Positions 10,148 to 21,667 are shown, numbered from the stretch's first letter. The stretch is DNA of 64,000 nt from Candidatus Pantoea varia (GCF_900115075.1 NZ_FOVG01000004.1:411030-475029), one strand, 5' to 3'. The notes: generated by a model not told the origin, from the sequence alone. Made by a program: numbers and translations.

Positions 10148-11386
10148 TTACTCTCTCCCTTCGCGCTGGCTGTCGCTGCGCTGAGCATTTGCCCGACGCT
10201 GATCCATGATGTTGTCCGGACTGTATGACGACGTGTCATTGCGGCTGGCGCTGCGATCGGAGATAGCCGGCAGCGAAGAACTGTTACTGCCCTTCTGGCC
10301 GCTCTGGCCCGGTGCAGCCTGCGTGCCACGCATCAGTTGATCCAGCGGCAGCACCATCAGGTTGTTACCCCGATCGTTAACCAGGACTTTGCGGGTATGG
10401 CTCAGCACACGTTCCATGGTTTCGATATAAAGACGCTCTTTGGTGATTTCAGGTGCGGCTTTATATTCCGGCAGAATCTTGGCGAAACGCGCCACTTCAC
10501 CCTGCGCTTCCAGAACGGTACGCTCTTTGTACGCGCGCGCCTCTTCCAGAATACGTTGCGCCTTACCGTTAGCACGAGGCTGAACTTCGTTGGCGTAAGC
10601 TTCTGCTTCACGGACGTACTGCTCACGGTTTTCACGTGCAGCAATCGCGTCATCAAACGCAGACTTCACTTCTTCCGGCGGACGGGCAGCCTGGAAGTTG
10701 ACGTCCACTACCGCGACCCCCATGTTGTAAGGACGAATTGTCTCGTCGATTTCACGCTGGGTTTCGCTACGCACCACGGTACGGCCTTCGGTCAGAATGC
10801 GGTCCATGGTAGAACGACCGATAACGCCACGCAGCGCGCTGTCAGTCGCCTGACGCAGGCTGTCATCCGCGCTGGTCACAGCATAGAGATAACGTTCAGG
10901 ATCGGTCACGCGGTACTGCACGTTCATTTCGACGCGCACGACGTTCTCATCCGAGGTCAGCATGACGCCAGAAGCGGCCAGTTCACGCACCGATTCAACG
11001 TTAACCGCACGCACCTGATCAATGAACGTCGGCTTCCAGTTCAGACCCGGTTCGACCAGGTGACTGAACTTACCGAAGCGCGTCACCACGCCACGTTCTG
11101 CTTCCTTGATGGTGTAGAAACCGCTTGCAGCCCAGATGACTACAGCAGCAACAGCCACGATACCAACAATTTTGCCACCGCTGCCGGAGCCGCGCTGACC
11201 GTTGTCGCTCTGTTTGCCACCGCCCAGTCCACCAAGCTTCTTGCTCAGCTTACGGAAGATATCATCCAGATCAGGAGGCCCGGATTCCCGTCCTCCCTTA
11301 TTCCCCCCAGAGTTGCCGCCTTGATTATTGCTGCTTCCCCACGGGTCGCGGTCCTGTCCGTTATTTCCGGGCTGATTCCACGCCAT
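10148..11386 (-). CDS. hflK: FtsH modulator HflK
   Basis: Partner of HflC in the FtsH-regulating SPFH complex. The 412 aa protein has a long Gly/Asn-rich cytoplasmic N-terminus (MAWNQPGNNGQDRDPWG), one membrane helix at about residues 80-100, the SPFH domain (GFYTIKEAERGVVTRFGKFS), a coiled coil and a Ser-rich tail ending DNIMDQRRANAQR. ATG 11386 has GGAG seven bases upstream and gives the standard family start, so the 14 extra upstream codons are not used. An ERIC repeat lies between hflX and this gene. Confidence 0.96.
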   Translation of the reverse strand: MAWNQPGNNGQDRDPWGSSNNQGGNSGGNKGGRESGPPDLDDIFRKLSKKLGGLGGGKQSDNGQRGSGSGGKIVGIVAVAAVVIWAASGFYTIKEAERGVVTRFGKFSHLVEPGLNWKPTFIDQVRAVNVESVRELAASGVMLTSDENVVRVEMNVQYRVTDPERYLYAVTSADDSLRQATDSALRGVIGRSTMDRILTEGRTVVRSETQREIDETIRPYNMGVAVVDVNFQAARPPEEVKSAFDDAIAARENREQYVREAEAYANEVQPRANGKAQRILEEARAYKERTVLEAQGEVARFAKILPEYKAAPEITKERLYIETMERVLSHTRKVLVNDRGNNLMVLPLDQLMRGTQAAPGQSGQKGSNSSSLPAISDRSASRNDTSSYSPDNIMDQRRANAQRSDSQREGRE

Positions 11387-11417
11387 GTTTCTACTCCATT
11401 TATTGTAATTACGATTT

Positions 11418-11542
11418 TTACCCTTCATTTTTCGGATTGCAGCGGTGTGGGCTGCCTTCGCTTACCCCGGTCACTTACCTGCGTAAGCTCCCGGCGATTC
11501 ACTCAGTTGCCGCCTTGCTGAAATCCGAAACACGCGGGTAAA
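11418..11542. repeat. ERIC element in the hflX-hflK spacer
   Basis: About 125 bp with the ERIC core (gcttaccccggtcacttac, then gcgtaagctcccggcgattc) and long complementary ends (ttacccttcatttttcggat against atccgaaacacgcgggtaa). It lies within the hflX-hflK-hflC transcription unit, so it should be transcribed as a long hairpin RNA upstream of the hflK start. Confidence 0.88.
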
Positions 11543-11612
11543 TCCTGCGTATTTGGGCATGCAACGAAAATGCGACAATCTTCAATTTTTAAGGTAAATG
11601 CGTTGGGCAATA

Positions 11613-12893
11613 TCAAACAATGTAACTGGTCAGCGACGGTTCCTGCTTACATAAACGCATCCACTCAATGATGGGCATACGGATCTGCAATCCTACACTG
11701 CCGTCTTCTTCATTCCACTCTTTCTCAATCGCCTGCAACTGATAGAAACGGCTGCGAAGACGCCCCGCTTCCGGTGGCAGACGTAATGCGTGCTGGGCAA
11801 TTTCACCCGCCAGACGCTCTGAAAGCGCCTGCCATAACAACGGAACGCCAACGCCGGTCTGGGCGGAAAGCCAGACGCGAATCGGCAGATTCTCTTCGTT
11901 ACGATCGATACGCGGCTCGAATCCGTCGAGCATATCGATTTTATTCATCACCAGTAACGTCGGGATTTCGTCCGCTTCAATCTCTTCCAGTACGGCATCA
12001 ACGGCTGCGATGTTTTCTGTGACGCGAAGATCAGCGCCATCGATCACGTGCATTAACAGCGTCGCCTGACGAGTTTCCTGCAGCGTGGCTTTAAAAGCGG
12101 CAACCAGATCGTGAGGAAGATGGCGAATAAAGCCGACCGTATCCGCCAGGACCACATCCCCGACATCGGCAACATTCAGACGACGCAGTGTGGGATCGAG
12201 TGTCGCAAACAGCTGGTCTGCGGCAAAGACGTTGGCAGAGGTCATGGCGTTAAAGAGGGTCGATTTACCGGCGTTGGTGTACCCCACCAGCGAAACCGTT
12301 GGCACGTCCGCTTTTGCACGAGACTGACGTCCCTGCTCACGCTGTTTCTCAACCCGTTCAAGACGAGACAAAATCTGGCTGATACGTCCGCGCAACAGGC
12401 GGCGGTCTGTTTCTAACTGCGTTTCACCCGGACCACGTAAACCGATCCCGCCTTTCTGGCGTTCAAGGTGAGTCCAGCCGCGCACCAGACGTGTCGCAAG
12501 ATGGCGTAGCTGTGCCAGCTCAACCTGCAATTTACCTTCGTGGGTACGTGCGCGTTGGGCAAAGATATCCAGGATTAAACCGGTGCGATCAATGACCCGG
12601 CATTCGCACAGGCGCTCGAGATTTCTTTCCTGAGCGGGCGTAAGGGCATGATCGAATAATACGACCGATGCTCCAGTTGTTTTTACCGCATCGGCAATTT
12701 CAACGGCCTTTCCTTCACCGACAAAATACTTGGGATGTGGCGCTTTACGGCTGCCAGTAACCACTTGCAGCGCCTCAACGCCAGCAGAAGAGACCAGGGT
12801 TTCGAACTCCTGCAAATCTTCTACTTCTTTGTCTTGGGAGAACCAGATGTGTACCAGTACGGCCTGCTCACCGGCTTCATAACGGTCAAACAA
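11613..12893 (-). CDS. hflX: Ribosome-associated GTPase HflX
   Basis: GTPase that binds the 50S subunit and splits stalled ribosomes, notably after heat stress. The 426 aa protein has the HflX N-terminal domain ([20 protein letters not shown]), the glycine-rich linker [18 protein letters not shown], and a G domain with GYTNAGKST (near residues 203-211), DTVGF and NKID. Translation starts at TTG 12893, supported by GAGG seven bases upstream and by the family N-terminus [14 protein letters not shown]. It follows hfq as in E. coli. Confidence 0.96.
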   Translation of the reverse strand: MFDRYEAGEQAVLVHIWFSQDKEVEDLQEFETLVSSAGVEALQVVTGSRKAPHPKYFVGEGKAVEIADAVKTTGASVVLFDHALTPAQERNLERLCECRVIDRTGLILDIFAQRARTHEGKLQVELAQLRHLATRLVRGWTHLERQKGGIGLRGPGETQLETDRRLLRGRISQILSRLERVEKQREQGRQSRAKADVPTVSLVGYTNAGKSTLFNAMTSANVFAADQLFATLDPTLRRLNVADVGDVVLADTVGFIRHLPHDLVAAFKATLQETRQATLLMHVIDGADLRVTENIAAVDAVLEEIEADEIPTLLVMNKIDMLDGFEPRIDRNEENLPIRVWLSAQTGVGVPLLWQALSERLAGEIAQHALRLPPEAGRLRSRFYQLQAIEKEWNEEDGSVGLQIRMPIIEWMRLCKQEPSLTSYIV

Positions 12894-12908
12894 GCTATAA
12901 CCTCGCTA

Positions 12909-12950
12909 AATAAAAGACCAGGACGGAAAACTGCTGTTCTCCGTTCCTGG
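12909..12950 (-). terminator. Hairpin between hfq and hflX
   Basis: An imperfect long stem (CCAGGA and CGGAAAA at 12918-12930 pairing with TTCTCCG and TCCTGG at 12938-12950). On the minus strand it is followed by TCTTTTATTT. It probably causes partial termination after hfq. Confidence 0.5.
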
Positions 12951-12965
12951 CTGTACGGTGACGCG

Positions 12966-13289
<324 letters not shown>

Positions 13290-13380
13290 TTATATGCTTG
13301 TTGTTTGTTGCTAGTAGAACCTATGGTTCGAAAAAAACTGCGTAAAATTTTGCGCACGATAACCCATCAATTGTACACAA

Positions 13381-14331
13381 TCACCCATGCTTCGCACTAA
13401 GAACCTGTAACACTGTATCACGCGCCAGCCGGGGCTCGTCACTGTCAAGCCAGTGAACATTTTCCCAACCGCGTAACCAGGTCATTTGTCGCTTAGCAAG
13501 CTGCCGGGTTGCGCAAATTCCACGATAAACCATCTCGCTGTAATCGATTTCGCCCGATAAATAAGACCACATCTGACGATAGCCGACACAACGAATGGAA
13601 GGCATGTCCGTATGCAAATCACCTCGTGCAAAAAGGGCCCGAGACTCCGCTTCAAATCCTGACGCCAACATCTGCTCAAAACGCAACGCGATGCGCTGAT
13701 GCAGCAATTCACGGCTCGCGGGGGCGATGGCAAACTGGTGCACGTCGTAGGGTAACGCTTCACCGGATGTTTTTGTCAGTTCCGTTAAAGTTTTACCCGA
13801 AATAAAAAAAACTTCCAGTGCTCGCGAAAGTCTCTGCGGATCATTCGGATGAATACGACTGCCGGCAACCGGGTCGATTTCACACAGCTGGCGGTGTAAA
13901 GCATCCCAGCCTTTTTCACGCGCCGTTTGCTCTATCTGCTGACGAACGTCGGGATCGGCCGAGGGCAACGGCGACAATCCTTCAAGTAACGCCTTGAAGT
14001 AGAGCATGGTTCCACCAACAAGCAACGGTATTCGTCCGGCTTCAACGATCTCCGCCATTTCTGCTAAAGCATCCCGCCGGAACTCCGCTGCCGAATAGGC
14101 CTCTGCGGGATCGCGGATGTCGAGCAGACGATGGGGCGCCACTGCTAACTCCTCAGCCGACGGTTTCGCCGTGCCAATATCCATCTGACGATAGATTAAG
14201 GCAGAATCAACGCTGATTAGTTCCACTGGTAACTGCTTGCGCAACTCAATGGCTAAAGCCGTCTTGCCAGAAGCCGTGGGTCCCATCAAAAAAATAGCCT
14301 TTGGCCGGCCAGCCTGGTTTAGTTCACTCAT
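13381..14331 (-). CDS. miaA: tRNA dimethylallyltransferase MiaA
   Basis: Adds a dimethylallyl group to N6 of adenosine 37 in tRNAs that read codons starting with U. The 316 aa protein has the P-loop GPTASGKT (17-24), [16 protein letters not shown], and the C-terminal tRNA-binding segment with [13 protein letters not shown] and [13 protein letters not shown]. Its start overlaps the end of mutL by eight bases, which argues for translational coupling. Confidence 0.97.
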   Translation of the reverse strand: MSELNQAGRPKAIFLMGPTASGKTALAIELRKQLPVELISVDSALIYRQMDIGTAKPSAEELAVAPHRLLDIRDPAEAYSAAEFRRDALAEMAEIVEAGRIPLLVGGTMLYFKALLEGLSPLPSADPDVRQQIEQTAREKGWDALHRQLCEIDPVAGSRIHPNDPQRLSRALEVFFISGKTLTELTKTSGEALPYDVHQFAIAPASRELLHQRIALRFEQMLASGFEAESRALFARGDLHTDMPSIRCVGYRQMWSYLSGEIDYSEMVYRGICATRQLAKRQMTWLRGWENVHWLDSDEPRLARDTVLQVLSAKHG

Positions 14332-16189
14332 GCTTCAACGCGTTAACCGCGCTCTCAATCTCTATGGGCTGTAATAAGCCTGAAGGCGGCGATTTCAGCA
14401 GCTGTGGGCAAAGCCGTTCAAGCTCTGCCAGCAGGTTGATCGCCTGTGAGTGATTCCAGTCGGAGGACTCTGTTTCCTGTTGCCGCGCCAGCCAATGGGC
14501 CAGTTGCGTCGCAGAGTTCTCCTGCTGCCGGGCGAGATAGCCTAACAGCTCAGGAATCAAGATTTGTAAATTTTGTGTTCGTAACGGTAAAGGCACCGCG
14601 CGCAGGGTCACGTGGTCGCCGTCGATCTGGAGATCGATACCCATCTGATTGAGCAGGCTGCTATTTTCTTTCGCCGCCTGGCGTTCATCCAGGGCGATTT
14701 TCAGCCGTACCGGAATGAGCAGCGGCTGCGGTTTAAGCCCCTCTTCACCCGGTTCCAGCTGCGCCTGTTTCAGCCAGCGCGCCGCAACCGGCAGCGCCAT
14801 CAGCATTAACGTCTGCTCCTGCTCCAGCAGCGCATAGTGATTGTGCAACACCGTCAGTACCCGGCCAAAACTCTGGGCATGCGCGGCCAGCGGCGAGGGT
14901 CTGTCGGCCAGAGGCGTTGCCGGCTCGCGTGCCTTGAGTGGCGGTGTGGCGCTGACGGGGGTTTTCAGAAGCTGCTGATAAACCGCACCTTCGCGCTGAC
15001 GATAAACATTCTCTTTGTTCTGCCAGGCGGGTGCCGCTGCGGGCTGCGTTTCACGCGCGGGCGATGAGGGTTTTCGCTCACTGGCGGACGCCGCAGGCTG
15101 GGCAAAATGATTTCCCCCGGCCGCCTGACGATTTTCTGGCTGCCAGCGCGGCGCAGGTTCTTCGGCCTGCAGCGCGGGCAAGGTGGGTGCCGCCATCGCC
15201 TGAAGGGCGCTGACCACGCCCTGATAAATAAAATCATGTACCAGACGCGACTGATGAAAACGCACCTCATGCTTGGCTGGGTGCACGTTGACATCTACCT
15301 GATGCGGATCGATCTCCAGATAGAGCACGTAAGCGGGCTGCTGGTCATCCTGAAGCTGGGTCTGAAACGCCTGGCGGATAGCGTGGTTGATCAGCTTGTC
15401 GCGCATCATCCGGCCATTGACGTAGCAATATTGCAGATCGGTGACCTGCCGCGAACCGGCCGGATCGGCGACCCAGCCGCGCAGCGAGAGGTCGTCATGC
15501 TGCCAGTCGATTCGTAGCGCATGCTGCATAAAGGTGGTGCCGCAGATCGCCGCCAGTCGCCGTTCGCGCTGGCTCTCCTCGCTGACAGCCCGATACTGGC
15601 GCATCATCTTGCCGTTGTGGCTCAGCGAAATCGCAACATCAAAACGCGCCAGTGCAATACGACGGATCACTTCGTCGATATGACCGAACTCGGTTTTCTC
15701 AGTGCGCATGAATTTACGGCGTGCCGGGGTGTTGTAAAAGAGATCCAGTACTTCCAGCGTGGTACCACAGGGATGCGCCGCCGGTTTAACCGTCACCGTC
15801 ATGTCACGTCCTTCCGCATAAGCCTGCCAGGCTTCGGTTTGATCGGCGGTCCGTGAGGTTAAAGTCAGGCGGGAGACAGAACTGATACTGGCCAGCGCTT
15901 CACCACGAAAACCCAGGCTCATGATCGCTTCCAGGTCATCGAGTGAGGCTATTTTACTGGTGGCGTGTCGGGCCAGCGCCATCGACAGCTCACTTTTCAC
16001 GATGCCGCAGCCGTTGTCACGGATGCGGATGAGCTTTGCGCCGCCCTTTTCAATGTCTACGTCAATGCGTGTTGCGCCAGCATCCAGGCTGTTTTCCACC
16101 AGCTCTTTAACAACCGATGCAGGACGCTCAACCACTTCACCCGCCGCAATCTGGTTTGCCAGCTGGGGCGGTAAAATTTGAATCGGCAT
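14324..16189 (-). CDS. mutL: DNA mismatch repair protein MutL
   Basis: ATPase that links MutS mismatch recognition to MutH incision and UvrD unwinding. The 621 aa protein has the GHKL ATPase motifs [12 protein letters not shown] with catalytic Glu29, DNGCGI and [12 protein letters not shown], a variable Pro/Ala/Gln-rich linker at about 335-430, and a C-terminal dimerisation domain. It lacks the metal-binding endonuclease motif, as expected where MutH is used. The start at ATG 16189 ([20 protein letters not shown]) has AAGGAAAA upstream. The frame extends 14 codons further but without support. Confidence 0.97.
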   Translation of the reverse strand: MPIQILPPQLANQIAAGEVVERPASVVKELVENSLDAGATRIDVDIEKGGAKLIRIRDNGCGIVKSELSMALARHATSKIASLDDLEAIMSLGFRGEALASISSVSRLTLTSRTADQTEAWQAYAEGRDMTVTVKPAAHPCGTTLEVLDLFYNTPARRKFMRTEKTEFGHIDEVIRRIALARFDVAISLSHNGKMMRQYRAVSEESQRERRLAAICGTTFMQHALRIDWQHDDLSLRGWVADPAGSRQVTDLQYCYVNGRMMRDKLINHAIRQAFQTQLQDDQQPAYVLYLEIDPHQVDVNVHPAKHEVRFHQSRLVHDFIYQGVVSALQAMAAPTLPALQAEEPAPRWQPENRQAAGGNHFAQPAASASERKPSSPARETQPAAAPAWQNKENVYRQREGAVYQQLLKTPVSATPPLKAREPATPLADRPSPLAAHAQSFGRVLTVLHNHYALLEQEQTLMLMALPVAARWLKQAQLEPGEEGLKPQPLLIPVRLKIALDERQAAKENSSLLNQMGIDLQIDGDHVTLRAVPLPLRTQNLQILIPELLGYLARQQENSATQLAHWLARQQETESSDWNHSQAINLLAELERLCPQLLKSPPSGLLQPIEIESAVNALKHE

Positions 16190-16235
16190 GGTTTTCCTTT
16201 TAGCTGGCAGCCCGACGAAACGGCCGGGCAAACAA

Positions 16236-17906
16236 TCAGGATGCAGGAATTTTCAGGTTCTGCCCCAACATGACGTTGGTCGACTTCAGATTATTGGTCT
16301 GCATTATCGCCTTTGGGCTGACGCCGTAGTGGGCGGCAATGCCGGTCAGTGAATCTCCGACCACAACTTTATGGCGCACCATACCGCGTGGCGCGGCGCG
16401 CGTGGTACGACTGGCAACCGCACTGGCCGGAACTTTCAGCCGCTGTCCAACCCAGACCACATCCCGCTTCAGAGTGTTCATTTCACGCAGGGTGTCCATG
16501 CTGACGCCATACTTCGCGGCAATACCAGAGAGTGTCTCACCGCGCGCCACCGTATGACGCTGGGTCACACCGGTATATTGCGTCACGCCGGTCGCCGGAT
16601 TACTGGCTACGCTGACCACTGGCGACGAGACCAGCGGCCGGTTTTCCTCCTTTGGGATGGATTGTAGCGGGTGCGCCAGGAAATAAGTGCGCAGGCCTCG
16701 GTAAATCGACTGCGCAATCTTATCCTGGTGTGCGCTACTGCCAAGCAGTCGCTCCTCCGAGGAATTACTGATAAAGCCGGTTTCCACCAGCAAAGAAGGA
16801 ATATCCGGTGAACGCAGCACACCAAGACTGGCATGCTCAGGCAGACGTTTATGCAGCGACGTTACGCTGCGCAGCTGCTGCAACACTTTCTGGGCGATGT
16901 CATAACCAACACGCTGCGAGTGACCAAACTGCAGGTCAAGTACAGCCTGGCTGAGGTAAGGGTCGGCCTGACTGTTCGCCAGCAGGTCCCCTGCGCCACC
17001 CAGTAGCTCAGACTGTTTCTCTTTCTGCTCCAGCCAGTTAGCCATCTCGTTATTCGCGCGACGGTTGGATAATACCCAGACCGATGCACCGGTCGCCGCA
17101 TGACTCGGCGCGGCGTCAGCGTGAATCGACACCAGAACGTTGGCATTGGCTTTACGCGCCACATCGGAGCGGCCCATGACCGAGATAAAATAGTCGCCGT
17201 CACGCGTCAGCACGCCTTTGAACATCGGATCGTTGTTCAGCAGCACCCGCAATTTACGGGCAATCGCAATCGTGACGTTCTTCTCTTTCAGTCCGCGTTG
17301 CCCGATAGCGCCCGGATCCTGACCGCCATGTCCGGCATCAATCGCCACAATCACGGTGTCATTCTGGCTGACCGCACGGCCAGGGCGCACGGTGCTGGCG
17401 GTGCTGGTCACAGAGGTCACTGGACTGGAATTAAACGGGTTAACCGCGTCGGCACTCTGGGTCGGCACAGGCCTCGGGGCCGAGACCGGCGCAGGCACAC
17501 TGCGCGTAATAGCAGGCGCCTTACCAGTAATGGTGAAGACCACGCTATAGCTGTTGCCATTGCGCTGGGTGACCGCCCGGGTTTTTCCCGCCTGCGTCAG
17601 TTCAAACACCAGCCGCACGCTCTGTTTATCTTTAGGCGTGCTGGTACGAATCCGCTTTACGATATTTTCGCCGCTGAAGTTAAGCGGCAGCCCCTGAACC
17701 ACGCCGCTCTGGCGCACATCAAGGACTACACGATTCGGGTTGTGCAGAGGGAAGAAGGCATAGACCGGCTGTCCGGCAAAGTTCAGGGTGATGGTGGCCT
17801 GACTGTCGCCATTAGCCACTTTGATATCGGACAGGGTGGCGGCAAAAAGGGGCGTACAGACCAGCAGCAACAGGAATACGAGCGCTATTTTCATCCGTGA
17901 CATCAT
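16236..17906 (-). CDS. amiB: N-acetylmuramoyl-L-alanine amidase AmiB with two LysM repeats
   Basis: Periplasmic zinc amidase that removes stem peptides from peptidoglycan at the division septum, activated by EnvC in E. coli. The 556 aa protein has a signal peptide ending CTPLFA, an AMIN domain (about 24-125), a Ser/Thr/Pro linker, an Amidase_3 domain ([34 protein letters not shown]; about 187-410), and two LysM repeats near 450-495 and 511-555. E. coli AmiB (445 aa) has no LysM repeats, so this form can bind glycan by itself. ATGA overlap with tsaE indicates coupling. A second possible start is ATG 17894. Confidence 0.95.
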   Translation of the reverse strand: MMSRMKIALVFLLLLVCTPLFAATLSDIKVANGDSQATITLNFAGQPVYAFFPLHNPNRVVLDVRQSGVVQGLPLNFSGENIVKRIRTSTPKDKQSVRLVFELTQAGKTRAVTQRNGNSYSVVFTITGKAPAITRSVPAPVSAPRPVPTQSADAVNPFNSSPVTSVTSTASTVRPGRAVSQNDTVIVAIDAGHGGQDPGAIGQRGLKEKNVTIAIARKLRVLLNNDPMFKGVLTRDGDYFISVMGRSDVARKANANVLVSIHADAAPSHAATGASVWVLSNRRANNEMANWLEQKEKQSELLGGAGDLLANSQADPYLSQAVLDLQFGHSQRVGYDIAQKVLQQLRSVTSLHKRLPEHASLGVLRSPDIPSLLVETGFISNSSEERLLGSSAHQDKIAQSIYRGLRTYFLAHPLQSIPKEENRPLVSSPVVSVASNPATGVTQYTGVTQRHTVARGETLSGIAAKYGVSMDTLREMNTLKRDVVWVGQRLKVPASAVASRTTRAAPRGMVRHKVVVGDSLTGIAAHYGVSPKAIMQTNNLKSTNVMLGQNLKIPAS

Positions 17907-18379
17907 GCCTGATCCCTGCCCTGACCAACGTGTTCAAGCGATTGCTGTCCCGACGGGGATTGTGCCGTCAGCTCCGCTTCGCGCGCCTCACCCACATAAC
18001 GCAGCGTTAAGGTGAGATCGGGCGGCGGCAGGAAACCGGCGCCCTGCTGCGGCCATTCCACTAGGCAGATGGCATCGCCGCTGAAGTAGTCACGGATACC
18101 CATGAACTCAAGCTCTTCGGGATCGGCAAGGCGATAGAGATCGAAGTGATAGAGCGTACGGTCATTCAGCGTGTAAGGCTCAACGAGGGTGTAAGTGGGA
18201 CTTTTCACGTTACCCTGATGGCCCAGCGCCTGCAGAAAGCCGCGGCTGAAGGTGGTTTTACCCGCCCCCAGATCGCCATAGAGATAAATCACTGCCGCGC
18301 TGCCACAGGCGCGCGCCAGCTGAGCGCCCAAACTGAGCGTAGCCGCCTCATCGGGCAAAGAGATAACACAGGTCTTCAT
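17903..18379 (-). CDS. tsaE: tRNA threonylcarbamoyladenosine biosynthesis ATPase TsaE
   Basis: ATPase that works with TsaB and TsaD to build t6A at position 37 of ANN-decoding tRNAs. The 158 aa protein has the Walker [17 protein letters not shown] (34-49), [11 protein letters not shown] and [20 protein letters not shown]. It overlaps nnr upstream and amiB downstream by four bases each (ATGA), so the three genes are translated as a coupled set. Confidence 0.97.
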   Translation of the reverse strand: MKTCVISLPDEAATLSLGAQLARACGSAAVIYLYGDLGAGKTTFSRGFLQALGHQGNVKSPTYTLVEPYTLNDRTLYHFDLYRLADPEELEFMGIRDYFSGDAICLVEWPQQGAGFLPPPDLTLTLRYVGEAREAELTAQSPSGQQSLEHVGQGRDQA

Positions 18380-19896
18380 GCTTCTTTATTCATCTCAGGA
18401 TTAACAAACTGCCACAGCAGATCCAGTAAGTCAGTTGCGAGCATACCGCGTGTGCCGCGTTCTGCAGCCACGGCATCGGCCGCTGCACCATGAGCCACGC
18501 AGCCAGCACAGGCCGCATCAAACAGCGTCAGTTTCTGACCCACCAGCGAGGCGATAATTCCACTCAGGAGATCGCCCATACCGCCAGAGGCCATACCGGC
18601 ATTGCCCACATCCGCAAAGGCCATTTCGCCCTGCTCGCTGGCAATCAGCGTACCGGCACCTTTCAGGACCACCACGCCACCATAACGCTGCGCCAGTGTC
18701 TGCGCTGCATGTAAGCGGTCACTCTCAATTTCACTGGTCTCGATATTCAGCAAACGCGCCGCTTCGCCAGGATGCGGCGTAATAATGCGATTCTGACGTT
18801 TCTCAGCACTGATTGCCAGCAGGTTAAGCGCATCCGCGTCCCAAAGCATCGGCTTTTCACTGCCCGCGACCTGCTTTAGCGCTCGCTTTCCCCATTCACG
18901 CTGACCCAGACCAGGCCCAATCGCGATAACATCGGCCCACTCCAGCGCCTCGGTCAGCCGTTCATCGGTCAGTTCATCGACCATAACTTCGGGCCGGGCG
19001 GTAAGAATCGGAATAATATTATCTTTGTGAGTAAGTACTCGCACTAACCCACTGCCGCTGCGTAGCGCAGCCTCTGCGGTCATTCGCACTGCGCCAGCGG
19101 TACCGGCATCGCCCCCGACGATCAGTAGCCGGCCGTGACTTCCCTTGTGCGAGGTCGGTTTACGCGGTTTTAGCCAGCGGGTTAATGCGCTGGCATCGTA
19201 TCGCGCGATGGGCGCCGCTTCGCCTGCCAGAAAAGCGGCCAGGCCGAGATCGGCATAGTAAAGCTTTCCGATGTAGTCTCGTGCCTTACCGGTGATCTGA
19301 CCCGGTTTCAGTGCGACCACACTGAGCGTATGACTGGCATTCATCACCTCGCCTGGCGCAGTGCCGTTGCGGGCGGATAAGCCGGAAGGCATATCGATGG
19401 CGAGTATCGGTGCCGCATGGGCGTTTGCCTGCTGGATCAGGGTGGCATAGGGTTCTTTCGGCGCACGATTGCTGCCGGTTCCCAGCAGCGCATCGACAAT
19501 CACATCGATCTGCTCAGGCCAGACTGCATCGGCCGCATGAATTTCACCGCCCGCATCCAGCCATGCCTCCCGCGCGCGCTGCGCCTCTTCCGGCAATGCT
19601 TTTTCACTGTCGCATGCCAGCAGCGTAACGGTTTTCCCGGCCGCCTGCCCCAACCGCGCCAGCACATAGCCATCGCCACCGTTGTTACCGTGACCACACA
19701 GAATCAGCCAGTGGCTGGCCTCAGGCCAGTGCACATTCAGATGCTCGTAAGCGGCCTGTCCGGCACGCAGCATCAGCTCATACAGCGTAATCCCGAGCGT
19801 ATCGGCTCCCTGTTGCTCAAGCTGCGCCACGGCCTGCGCAGGCCAGACAGAATATGGTAAACTTCGGCTGTTTTTCTTCGAATCCTGGTCACTCAT
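18376..19896 (-). CDS. nnr: Bifunctional NAD(P)H-hydrate epimerase/dehydratase
   Basis: Repairs hydrated NADH and NADPH: the N-terminal half epimerises S and R forms and the C-terminal half removes water with ADP. The 506 aa protein shows the YjeF N-domain motif [19 protein letters not shown] near residue 65, the kinase-like domain with [20 protein letters not shown] and [10 protein letters not shown], and the terminal [16 protein letters not shown]. It heads the tsaE-amiB-mutL cluster. Its start codon at 19896 overlaps the start codon of divergent queG by two bases. Confidence 0.96.
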   Translation of the reverse strand: MSDQDSKKNSRSLPYSVWPAQAVAQLEQQGADTLGITLYELMLRAGQAAYEHLNVHWPEASHWLILCGHGNNGGDGYVLARLGQAAGKTVTLLACDSEKALPEEAQRAREAWLDAGGEIHAADAVWPEQIDVIVDALLGTGSNRAPKEPYATLIQQANAHAAPILAIDMPSGLSARNGTAPGEVMNASHTLSVVALKPGQITGKARDYIGKLYYADLGLAAFLAGEAAPIARYDASALTRWLKPRKPTSHKGSHGRLLIVGGDAGTAGAVRMTAEAALRSGSGLVRVLTHKDNIIPILTARPEVMVDELTDERLTEALEWADVIAIGPGLGQREWGKRALKQVAGSEKPMLWDADALNLLAISAEKRQNRIITPHPGEAARLLNIETSEIESDRLHAAQTLAQRYGGVVVLKGAGTLIASEQGEMAFADVGNAGMASGGMGDLLSGIIASLVGQKLTLFDAACAGCVAHGAAADAVAAERGTRGMLATDLLDLLWQFVNPEMNKEA

Positions 19897-21034
19897 GTCA
19901 TATCCTCTCGATCTTCATCAGCTCGCACAACAGATTAAACAGTGGGGATTGGATCTCGGCTTTCAGCAGGTCGGCATCACCGATACCGATCTCAGTGCAG
20001 AAGAGCCGCGCCTGCAGGCGTGGCTGGACAAGCAGTATCATGGCGAGATGGAGTGGATGGCGCGACACGGCATGATGCGGGCGCGTCCTCATGAGCTGCT
20101 ACCCGGCACGCTGCGCGTCATCAGCGTTCGCATGAACTACCTTCCGGCCAAAGCCGCCTTTGCCAGCACGCTGAAAAATCCTCAACTGGGCTATGTCAGC
20201 CGTTATGCATTAGGTCGTGATTACCACAAAGTATTACGCAATCGACTGAAAAAGCTCGGAGAAATGATCCAGCAGCACTGTGGCGAGCTGAATTTTCGAC
20301 CGTTTGTGGATTCGGCACCGCTGCTTGAGCGACCGCTGGCGGCCAAAGCGGGACTCGGCTGGACCGGCAAACATTCGCTGATACTGAACCGGGAAGCCGG
20401 CTCCTGGTTTTTCCTTGGCGAACTGCTGATCGATATTCCGCTGCCGTTAGATACCCCGCAGGCGGAGCAGTGTGGTCGCTGTGTCGCCTGCATGACCATC
20501 TGCCCCACCAGCGCTATCGTTGAGCCTTACGTCGTCGATGCCCGTCGCTGTATCTCCTATCTCACCATTGAGCTGGAAGGTGCTATCCCGGAAGAGTTTC
20601 GTCCGCTGATGGGCAACCGGATTTATGGCTGTGATGACTGCCAGCTCATATGTCCGTGGAATCGCTATGGACAACTCAGTGACGAAAGTGACTTTTCACC
20701 GCGAGCCGCGTTACATGCGCCGGAGCTGGTCGATCTGTTTCAGTGGGATGAGGCGAAATTTTTACGCATCACTGAAGGCTCAGCGATTCGCCGCATTGGT
20801 CATTTACGCTGGCTGCGTAATATTGCCGTCGCGCTGGGTAATGCCCCCTGGTCACCCGAAGTTGTTCAGGTGCTGGAACACCGACTGGGTGAGAGCGAAC
20901 TACTGGATGAACATATTCTGTGGGCAATCACGCAGCAGCAGCAGAAACGCGAGCAACTCGTGGTTGAAGTGCAGCCTGCCCAGCAGAAGCGGCTGGTTCG
21001 TGCAGTAGAGAAGGGGTTGCCGCGTGATGCGTGA
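19895..21034 (+). CDS. queG: Epoxyqueuosine reductase QueG
   Basis: Cobalamin and iron-sulfur enzyme that reduces epoxyqueuosine to queuosine in the wobble position of certain tRNAs. The 379 aa protein carries two 4Fe-4S clusters, CGRCVACMTICPT near residue 192 and CDDCQLICPW near 245, and a C-terminal HEAT-like segment (RIGHLRWLRNIAVALGNAPW). It is the only plus-strand gene of this block. Start ATG 19895 lies in a CATG that also holds the nnr start, so its promoter must lie inside nnr. Confidence 0.96.
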   Translation: MSYPLDLHQLAQQIKQWGLDLGFQQVGITDTDLSAEEPRLQAWLDKQYHGEMEWMARHGMMRARPHELLPGTLRVISVRMNYLPAKAAFASTLKNPQLGYVSRYALGRDYHKVLRNRLKKLGEMIQQHCGELNFRPFVDSAPLLERPLAAKAGLGWTGKHSLILNREAGSWFFLGELLIDIPLPLDTPQAEQCGRCVACMTICPTSAIVEPYVVDARRCISYLTIELEGAIPEEFRPLMGNRIYGCDDCQLICPWNRYGQLSDESDFSPRAALHAPELVDLFQWDEAKFLRITEGSAIRRIGHLRWLRNIAVALGNAPWSPEVVQVLEHRLGESELLDEHILWAITQQQQKREQLVVEVQPAQQKRLVRAVEKGLPRDA

Positions 21035-21060
21035 TTGACCAGCCCTGGCGCATTTTATCG

Positions 21061-21310
21061 TTTTCCACACGCTGTGAATAAAAATAAAAAGCTGTTGTCA
21101 TTCAACTGCAATAACGCTGATTTTGCTGCGAAATAACAAATTGAAATATTTTCATAGATATAAATATCAATAAGTTATGTAACAGTTGTGTTTATTTAAT
21201 AATGAGGCTATCGCTTCGGTTAAAGCACAAAGCTGTGGATAACTCTGTTCAAAAACAATTTATAGATCGCCGTAACGGGCGCAGATGATGGGGTGTCGTG
21301 CTGTGGATAA
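21061..21310. other. datA: DnaA-box cluster with IHF site, datA-like locus
   Basis: The 350-bp spacer between queG and the tRNA-Gly genes has no credible gene and is very AT-rich at 21080-21215. It holds three strict DnaA boxes, TGTGAATAA (21073-21081), TGTGGATAA (21234-21242) and TGTGGATAA (21302-21310), all with the same orientation, and a relaxed box TTTTCCACA (21061-21069) in the other. Between the first and second strict boxes lies TATCAATAAGTTA (21165-21177), a full match to the IHF consensus WATCARNNNNTTR. In E. coli the datA locus, which binds DnaA and with IHF promotes hydrolysis of DnaA-ATP, lies in this same neighbourhood near glyVXY at 94.7 min. The homology is inferred from position and motifs. 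Confidence 0.72.
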
Positions 21311-21385
21311 CCTTCAGGAAACAATCAAAAATCACGCAACCTAAAACTGCCGTAAAACGGACTGAAACAGGGGTGATGTTAAAAC

Positions 21386-21461
<76 letters not shown>

Positions 21462-21487
21462 ATAGAAGGGCACTACTAAATCAAAAC

Positions 21488-21563
<76 letters not shown>

Positions 21564-21591
21564 AAAGAGGTTACTGCATACTTTTTAAATC

Positions 21592-21667
<76 letters not shown>

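Noticed and set aside
10337..11521. Plus-strand ORF of 394 aa opposite hflK running through the ERIC repeat
   Set aside because: Antisense to hflK, and the 3' part is repeat sequence; no domain seen.
21035..21385. The DnaA-box cluster as a chromosomal oriC
   Set aside because: There is no dnaA, gidA/mnmG or mioC nearby and no 13-mer array; position beside glyVXY fits datA instead.
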